A stretch of 26,777 bases of DNA from Paulinella micropora (taxonomy: Eukaryota; Cercozoa; Imbricatea; Euglyphida), in the NCBI GenBank assembly GCA_009731375.1, contig BJOX01000347.1, positions 78,102-104,878 of the forward strand, read 5' to 3'. A program made the position numbers and the translations under genes. The number at the start of each line of letters is the position of its first letter. The stretch's first letter is position 1. Below are positions 19,038 to 26,777 of this stretch, in pieces. A model generated the notes under the pieces. That model did not search any database and was not told the DNA's origin. It saw only the letters and a list, made by a program, of their open reading frames with translations.

Positions 19038-19095
19038 GGTATGAAAAAAGTTATAAGTATTAAAAAAGTTATATGTATAAAAAAAGATAATTGCT
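19038..19095. repeat. A-rich ~17-base minisatellite
   Basis: Units like ATGAAAAAAGTTATAAGT are repeated about three times just outside the right end of the transposon. Two related units lie just outside the left end (14417-14450). Confidence 0.65.
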
Positions 19096-19258
19096 TTAAA
19101 CTTTTTTGAAAAGTCAGACTATTTTTAAAAGATAGAACTTTTTTAATAAATAAAACTTTCAAGTTTTATATTAATAAGATAAAACTTTTTTATAAAATAT
19201 AAATTTTTTATGTAAATGTTGATCCAAAGTGTGATTACTTGAATGTCGCCGATAATAA

Positions 19259-19733
19259 TAATAGCCCTCTTAACCAGGTAACGATAATATTACTAGAAGC
19301 CGACGGTAGTTACACTTTTTAGACCGGAATATATTATCGTTAGGCCGGACCACGGGAATTGGCTGGTGTTTGCCTTGGTTGTTTTTGGCTCCGCTAGTCT
19401 CCCACATTTTCCACCATCTTTGACCCTTATTTATATAAGAACAGAGGATCGGGTTACTAGCGGAGTGGATCGAATTGGTTGTATTAACGACGAGGCATCA
19501 ATAAATATATTCTTTTAGACCAGAACCGGCAAAAGTGGAGTCCCATACCTGTTTTCTTTTACGCCAATTCAACCAGTCCACTGACCCTGTCCTTTGCCAC
19601 GTATAAATAAGGAGAGAGGATAAATTGCACAAGACGGATAGGGGAGATAGAGGGACTAGGTGTGTTTTGTACCTATTTTGCTCACGATTTTTCCACTTAC
19701 AAACGGTGGATAGAACGTGTTGCAAACAGACAC
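19259..19733. repeat. Dispersed ~480-bp repeat, copy B (LTR-like)
   Basis: Direct-orientation counterpart of 232-713. It keeps the inverted pair TAACGATAATAT (19279-19290) / ATATTATCGTTA (19331-19342), the TTATTTATATAAG box (near 19427) and the AATAAA (19500). Relative to copy A it lacks the TGATGATGGA segment before the TATA box and has other small indels. It sits ~250 bases outside the transposon's right end. Confidence 0.7.
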
Positions 19734-19955
19734 ATATGCATATGTCTATGTATATAGGCATGTATATGTTTGACAGGGTGGCCCACTGAAGCTGATTTAC
19801 AAGACACTTTCATTTCTGAAGATATTGCTAGCGAAGTTATTGGGAGAAAAAAATATTATAATAATAATTATCGCAAGAAACTCAGATCGAAGTGTTTCTT
19901 TTCCAGACACGTCACTACCCATTCCCTTAGAAATGCAGATGGCTGGTAATTCAGC

Positions 19956-20331
19956 TTACTTGGGTCCCTGCCGTGTAACAGCCACAGCATTAGCGATAGC
20001 ATGGATTCCACATGACGACCCATCCTCCTGTGTTGGACACCGCATGTTTCTCACATCCACTCTTCTCATATTGCCTCCAAACGATTCTAGTTCCCGTTTC
20101 ACGAAAGTAAGCCATGGCTTGTTGACTGGTTGCATGGAAATCAAGAACTAGATACTGTGTGATGCCTGTTCGGGAGGGATTTCTTGGGTTTTTCTCCTGC
20201 ACAATCCAATCTTCACTGATCAAAAGGATCCAGTGCCTATTTCCCACATTGGTAATTTGCATAAATTTAGCAGTAGTGTTAACCGCTGGCCAGTTTTGGA
20301 AGGAGCTAACGCTGGCCAGTTCTGGAAGGAG
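19956..20331 (-). pseudogene. Ulp1/C48-type cysteine protease exon, frameshifted
   Basis: On the - strand an open frame from 20331 reads AKFMQITNVGNRHWILL, with the catalytic His in the usual His-Trp pair, and later QYLVLDFH with the catalytic Asp. Near 20150 the reading frame shifts. The second frame carries WLTFVKRELESFGG and CPTQEDGSSCGIHAIANA, which has the oxyanion-hole Gln and the nucleophile Cys of the Ulp1/adenain clan. All triad residues therefore survive, but in two frames. Family members remove SUMO or related peptides; many relatives are carried by DNA transposons. The second frame stops at TAA 19958-19956, but this TAA is part of a strong donor-like CCAA|GTAAGC, so the original exon probably ended at 19960 and was spliced onward. 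A 26-bp tandem duplication (20285-20310, 20311-20336) lies at its 5' edge. Confidence 0.7.
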
Positions 20332-20336
20332 CTAAT
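20285..20336. repeat. 26-bp tandem duplication
   Basis: Two copies of a 26-base unit beginning GCTGGCCAGTT, differing at two positions, at the upstream edge of the protease exon. As 26 is not a multiple of three it would shift any frame crossing it. Confidence 0.9.
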
Positions 20337-20668
20337 TGTTCGTTCACGTTGCGGTTTGCAGTGAAACAGTGCTACTGCGTTAACGACAGCATGAACTTAA
20401 CCTGTCAATATTATCCTAAACGTTGCCATCTTCGAACTGTGATCTGCATAAACCTAGAACTAGTTTACGTTACTGTTTTGTACTTGTACTTACGTCAATA
20501 TGTCTTTTGTATATAATTAAACTTTATATCTAACCACCAGGGAAGAAATTTTTTTGTTTAAAAATAATGCAGTATAATGTCGTATAACACAAAAACTTAT
20601 GTAACCTAAATTAGTCTAACAACGACTACAACAACAGCAAACACAACACCAACAACACCAACAACACC
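20337..20668. other. Spacer without recognisable gene
   Basis: No coding frame or motif was recognised. It ends with a short (ACACCAACA)n block at 20642-20668. Confidence 0.5.
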
Positions 20669-20708
<40 letters not shown>

Positions 20709-22809
20709 AGGAAAGAAAGAAAGAAGGAAAGAGGGAAAGAAGGAAAGTAGGAAAGAAGGAAGGAAGGAAAGAAAGAAAGAAAGAAAGAAAGGAAGAAAGG
20801 AAGGAAGAAGGAAAGAAAGAAAGAAAGAAAGAAGGAAAGAAAGAAAGAAAGAAAGAAGGAAGGAAGGAAAGGAAGGAAGGAAGGAAAGAAAGGGAAGGGG
20901 AAGGGGAAGGGAAGGGAAAGGGAAAGGGAAAGGGAAAAGGAAAGGGAAAAGGAAAAGGAAAAGGAAAAGAAAAAGAAAAAGAAAAAGAAAAGAAAAGAAA
21001 AGAAAGAAAAACAGAAAGAAAGAAAGCAAGAAAGAAAGAAAGAAGCAGGGAAGGAAGGATAGAAGCAAAGAAGGAAAGAAAGAAAGAAAGAAAGAAAGAA
21101 AGAAGGAAGGAAGGAAGGAAGGAAAGAAAGAAAGAAAGAAAAAAAGAAGAAAGAAAGAAAGAAGGAAAGAAGGAAGGAAGGAAGGAAAGAAAGAAAGAAA
21201 GAAAGAAGGAAGGAAGGAAGAAAGGAAAGAAAGAAAGAAAGAAGGAAAGAAAGAAAGAAAGAAAGAAAGAAGGAAGGAAGGAAGGAGGGAAGGAAAGAAA
21301 GAAAGAAAGAAAGAATGTAAGAAAGAAGGAAGGAAGGGGAAAGAAAGAAAGAAAGAAAGAGAAAGAAGGAAGGAAGGAAGGAAGGAAAGAGAGAAAGAAA
21401 GAAAGAAAGAAAGAAGGAAGGAAGGAAGGAAAGAAGGAAAGAAGGAAAGAAAGAAAGAAAGAAAGAAGGAAGGAAACCAAGAAAGCAAGAAAGCAAGAAA
21501 GCAAGAAAGCAAGAAAGCAAAAAAGCAAGACAGCAAGCAAGAAAGCAAGAAGGAAGGAAAGAAAGAAAGAAAGAAAGAAGGAAGGAAGGAAGAAAGGAAG
21601 AAAGGAAGGAAGGAAAGAAGGAAAAAAGGAAAAAAGGAAGGAAGGAAAGAAAGAAAGAAAGGAAGAAGGAAGGAAGGAAGGAAAGAAAGAAAGAAAGAAG
21701 GAAAGAAAGAAAGAAAGAAAGAAGGAGGGAAAGAAAGAAAGGAAAGAAAAGAAAGAAAAGAAAGAAAAGAAAGAAAGAAAGAAAGGAAACAAGGAAGGAA
21801 GGAAAGAAGGAAAGAAAGAAGGAAAGAAAGAAGGAAAGAAGGAAGGAAAGAAGGAAAGAAAGAAAGAAAGAAAGAAGGAAAGAAAGAAAGAAGGAAAGAA
21901 AGAAGGAAAGAAAGAAGAAGAGAGAAGGAAGGAAGGAAAGAAAGAAAGAAAGAAGAGAGAAAGAAAGAAAGAAGGAAAGAAAGAAAGAAGGAAAGAAAGA
22001 AGGAAAGAAAGAAGGAAAGAAAAGAAGAAAGAAAGAAAGAAAGAAAGAAGGAAAGAAGGAAGGAAGGAGGGAAAGAAGGAAAGAAAGAAAGAAAGAAAGA
22101 AGGAAAGAAGGAAGGAAGGAAAGAAGGAAAGAAGGAAGGAAGGAAGGAAAGAAAGAAGAAAGAAAGAAAGAAAGAAGGAAGGAAGGAAGGAAGGAAAGAA
22201 AGAAAGAAAGAAAGAAAGAAGGAAGGAAGGCAAGCAAGAAAGCAAGAAAGCAAGAAAGCAAGGAAGCAAGGAAGCAAGGAAGCAAGCAAGAAAGAAAAAA
22301 GAAGGAAGGAAGGAAAGAAAGAAAGAAAGAAAGGAAGGAAGGAAGGAAGGAAGGAAGGAAGGAAAGAAGGAAAGAAGGAAGGAAGGAAAGAAGGAAGGAA
22401 AGAAAGAAAGAAAGAAGGAGGGAAAGAAAGAAGGAAAGCAAGAAAACAAGAAAGCAAGAAAGCAAGAAAGCAAGGAAGGAAAGAAGGAAAGAAAGAAAGA
22501 AAGAAGGAAAGAAAGAAAGAAGGAAGGAAAGCAAGAAAACAAGAAAGCAACAAAGCAAGAAAGCAAGGAAGCAAGAAAGCAAGAAAGCAAGAAAGCAAGA
22601 AAGCAAGCAAGAAAGAAGCAAGCAAGAAAGAAATCAAAAAAGAAAGAAAGAAAGAAAGAAAGAAAAGAAAATAAAGAAAGAAAGAAAGCAAGAAGCAAGC
22701 AAGAAAGAAAGAAAAGAAAGAAAGAAAGAAAGAAGGAACGAAAGAAGGAAGGAAAGCAAGAAAACAAGAAAGCAAGAAAGCAAGAAAGCAAGAAAGCAAG
22801 AAAGAAAGA
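20669..22809. repeat. ~2.1-kb polypurine tract, (GAAA)/(GGAA)/(GCAA)n
   Basis: Interrupted GAAA and GGAA units run for about 2.14 kb with almost no T on this strand. GGGAA/GGGAAA blocks appear at 20890-20950 and GAAAA blocks at 20950-21010. Blocks of AAGC units (21479-21550, 22230-22290, 22438-22472, 22528-22625, 22755-22800) recur inside it. The 670-780-residue Phe/Ser/Leu/Pro frames on the opposite strand are its translation and are not genes. Confidence 0.97.
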
Positions 22810-23640
22810 ACAGGTAGGAAAAAAAACCCTGGATTCTGACGTTTTAGACGAAGTAGTTATAAAAATTGCAGAGTTTGTAGTAAAGATAAAAGACTGTAAG
22901 AGGGTGGTAAAGAAATGAGGAAGTACCCGGCATAAGTGGAAAACAATATGCAGAGGCAAGCACGCCTGCACACAGAAACATGTTCCGATATGACAAACTA
23001 GTACTTCAGTAGATGACTAGAAATGAAAGAAAACAGCAAACAGTCAAATACTGAAGAAACCAATTTAAATGTACAAGCAACAACATATATGCCGTTTGTA
23101 TTGTAGTTTAAACCGTACAGTCAAGAACAAAAACTACGTTGTAAACCATAAGCTTTAAGAAGGTAGGTAGAGAATAAGGAGGACAACATGTATACATATA
23201 AAAAGAAAATGACACTTGGAAACAGGTAAGTCAGGTATAGGCTAAGGGAAAATGTGATTGCAAAAGCAGCAAGGAGAACATTTAAACAAACTGGCGGGAA
23301 AGAGAAAAAGCAAAATCTATTTTTTGAACAAGTTCATACAGAAAACAACAGAACAAACATACCCAAGACAAGGAAATATCACGAGGTAACAGATACATAG
23401 AAAATACTTACAAGAAAATTACTAAGTGCACAAGAAGATCAAGATAAGTAAAGCCAACAGTTCCGCGCGAACAGGTCTTGAGATTTTGCAACAAAAATAC
23501 CGTTTTTAGCGGTGGTAGAATAAAGGTGATTCGGTTGAATAATTCCCGGTGGTAATATCGGTAAGTCAGTCTTTCTCCCGTACCATTTCATTTTTCTTCT
23601 CTATCACAATCTCTTCCGATCAAACAAACAATAAGTGAAA
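22810..23640. other. Spacer without recognisable gene
   Basis: A-rich, purine-biased sequence. No long coding frame, RNA gene or repeat was recognised. Confidence 0.5.
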
Positions 23641-25010
<1,370 letters not shown>

Positions 25011-25023
25011 TCAGTTTGTTTAA

Positions 25024-25089
<66 letters not shown>
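25011..25089. repeat. (TTA)n run with AATCAGTTTGTTTAAA lead, copy 1
   Basis: About 20 TTA units introduced by AATCAGTTTGTTTAAATT. The same lead plus TTA run recurs at 26617-26726, each time directly followed by the tRNA-like head. Confidence 0.93.
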
Positions 25090-25090
25090 G

Positions 25091-25151
25091 GACACCGTGA
25101 TAGCCCAGTGGTCAAGTTCTACCATCTGGGCCCTGTCGCCAGTTCGATTCC
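25091..25151 (+). mobile_element. tRNA-like SINE head, copy 1 (truncated by gap)
   Basis: An RNA polymerase III A box (TAGCCCAGTGG, 25101-25111) and B box (AGTTCGATTCC, 25141-25151) lie 40 bases apart start to start, as in tRNA-derived SINEs. The N gap begins directly after the B box. An identical 50-base head recurs at 26728-26777. It does not look like a functional tRNA: no acceptor stem or 3' half is available. Confidence 0.7.
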
Positions 25152-26113
25152 NNNNNNNNNNNNNNNNNNNNNNNNNNNNNNNNNNNNNNNNNNNNNNNNN
25201 NNNNNNNNNNNNNNNNNNNNNNNNNNNNNNNNNNNNNNNNNNNNNNNNNNNNNNNNNNNNNNNNNNNNNNNNNNNNNNNNNNNNNNNNNNNNNNNNNNNN
25301 NNNNNNNNNNNNNNNNNNNNNNNNNNNNNNNNNNNNNNNNNNNNNNNNNNNNNNNNNNNNNNNNNNNNNNNNNNNNNNNNNNNNNNNNNNNNNNNNNNNN
25401 NNNNNNNNNNNNNNNNNNNNNNNNNNNNNNNNNNNNNNNNNNNNNNNNNNNNNNNNNNNNNNNNNNNNNNNNNNNNNNNNNNNNNNNNNNNNNNNNNNNN
25501 NNNNNNNNNNNNNNNNNNNNNNNNNNNNNNNNNNNNNNNNNNNNNNNNNNNNNNNNNNNNNNNNNNNNNNNNNNNNNNNNNNNNNNNNNNNNNNNNNNNN
25601 NNNNNNNNNNNNNNNNNNNNNNNNNNNNNNNNNNNNNNNNNNNNNNNNNNNNNNNNNNNNNNNNNNNNNNNNNNNNNNNNNNNNNNNNNNNNNNNNNNNN
25701 NNNNNNNNNNNNNNNNNNNNNNNNNNNNNNNNNNNNNNNNNNNNNNNNNNNNNNNNNNNNNNNNNNNNNNNNNNNNNNNNNNNNNNNNNNNNNNNNNNNN
25801 NNNNNNNNNNNNNNNNNNNNNNNNNNNNNNNNNNNNNNNNNNNNNNNNNNNNNNNNNNNNNNNNNNNNNNNNNNNNNNNNNNNNNNNNNNNNNNNNNNNN
25901 NNNNNNNNNNNNNNNNNNNNNNNNNNNNNNNNNNNNNNNNNNNNNNNNNNNNNNNNNNNNNNNNNNNNNNNNNNNNNNNNNNNNNNNNNNNNNNNNNNNN
26001 NNNNNNNNNNNNNNNNNNNNNNNNNNNNNNNNNNNNNNNNNNNNNNNNNNNNNNNNNNNNNNNNNNNNNNNNNNNNNNNNNNNNNNNNNNNNNNNNNNNN
26101 NNNNNNNNNNNNN
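25152..26113. other. Assembly gap (962 N)
   Basis: Unknown sequence that begins directly after the SINE B box. Open frames across it are artefacts of N. Confidence 0.99.
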
Positions 26114-26616
26114 GTGTATGCACTTGCACATTCGGTGACGTCTTGCAAGAGGTTGCTGGGACTGCGGAATAACCTCGGCTTAGTGCAGTCTTGCCCTCAG
26201 GAGCTCCATCGGTGGCCCCGATCATCAGGCGAGAGACTGACACGGGGGGGTGGAGGACCTCGAACAAGGGTATTGGAGGCTTATGTCCGTTGAGGATATG
26301 CCATTAGCTGCATCAGTACGCCTCAGATATAGTATTATTATTATTATTATTAAATTGAACAACAACAACAACAACAACAACACAACTTTCTCGCCTCCTC
26401 CTCTCTAGCGGGCCCAACTCTCCCTGCCTTCCGACGTCTTCTGTGACTCAATTTGTGCGCTAGGGGGTGTCCCTTTTCTCACAGCCTACCCTTCCTGTGA
26501 GCCAGCTGATAGGGCCTGACTTTCCCTATCTTGCCACGACACTTCCGCAGGTTCCTAGCTCTAGGTCCACAAGTCGGGCCCATGATCAATGCAGGTACAA
26601 CAACAAGAACAACATT
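26114..26616. other. Non-coding segment between gap and second (TTA)n run
   Basis: Moderately GC-rich unique-looking sequence (26114-26330, 26390-26595) split by a TATTATTATTAAATTG plus (AAC)n junction at 26330-26382, the same kind of junction seen in 23641-25010. Part of it may be the body of the SINE-associated repeat. No gene is supported. Confidence 0.5.
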
Positions 26617-26630
26617 AATCAGTTTGTTTA

Positions 26631-26726
<96 letters not shown>
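26617..26726. repeat. (TTA)n run with AATCAGTTTGTTTAA lead, copy 2
   Basis: About 30 TTA units with one TTTTTA interruption, again leading straight into the tRNA-like head. Confidence 0.93.
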
Positions 26727-26727
26727 G

Positions 26728-26777
26728 GACACCGTGATAGCCCAGTGGTCAAGTTCTACCATCTGGGCCCTGTCGCC
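26728..26777 (+). mobile_element. tRNA-like SINE head, copy 2 (cut by window end)
   Basis: Identical over 50 bases to 25091-25140, including the A box TAGCCCAGTGG (26738-26748). The B box would lie just beyond the window. Confidence 0.68.

Noticed and set aside
20606-22971. Three 670-780-residue - strand open frames
   Set aside because: They are translations of the GAAA/GGAA tract (Phe, Ser, Leu, Pro only) and lack any domain.
25091-25151. A functional tRNA gene
   Set aside because: A and B boxes are present, but no acceptor stem is visible and an identical copy follows another TTA run. A SINE head fits better.

Overview
The window looks like nuclear DNA of a eukaryote whose lineage I cannot name. 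It has GT-AG introns in two genes, Tc1/mariner-type and retroelement remnants, tRNA-like SINE heads, very heavy microsatellite content and scaffold gaps (runs of N). Coding exons are GC-rich and the spacer DNA is AT-rich. There are no bacterial operons, rRNA genes or CRISPR arrays.

Layout. 1-3300 is mostly spacer. It holds copy A of a ~480-bp dispersed repeat (232-713), a cysteine-rich possible exon with an in-frame stop (1870-2139), a cluster of CpG-rich palindromes (2915-3014) and an imperfect inverted repeat (3201-3292). 3318-7226 (+) is the best gene: six exons whose phases all agree encode a ~434-residue leucine-rich-repeat protein of the ribonuclease-inhibitor/NLR type, and its introns are built largely from microsatellites. 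7300-9187 is spacer. 9188-11798 (+) is a broken gag-like gene with a CCCH zinc finger and an RGG-type basic tail. It meets, head to tail-end, an inverted and broken pol-like fragment (11903-13320, -) with a retropepsin-like C-terminal part and a possible start of reverse transcriptase.

14459-19007 is bounded by 67-bp terminal inverted repeats that differ at only two positions and abut TA on both sides. I read it as a ~4.5-kb Tc1/mariner/IS630-type transposon. On the - strand it carries two exons of a DDE transposase (38 residues between the second Asp and the Glu). On the + strand it carries unexplained coding-like material: a 54-bp (18-residue) acidic tandem repeat protein, a second ORF ending in a 33-nt foldback, and a third short ORF. 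This is the most unusual unit in the window.

19259-19733 is copy B of the dispersed repeat. 19956-20331 (-) is a broken Ulp1/C48-type cysteine protease exon. 20669-22809 is a ~2.1-kb almost T-free purine tract. 23640-25010 and 26330-26610 are (AAC)n arrays separated by recurring unique cores. Two identical tRNA-like SINE heads, each entered through a (TTA)n run, lie at 25091 and 26728; the first runs into a 962-N gap and the second runs off the window.

The LRR gene is the only apparently intact host gene. The transposase, gag/pol and protease regions are mobile-element material in various stages of decay. No functional link between the LRR gene and the elements is visible.
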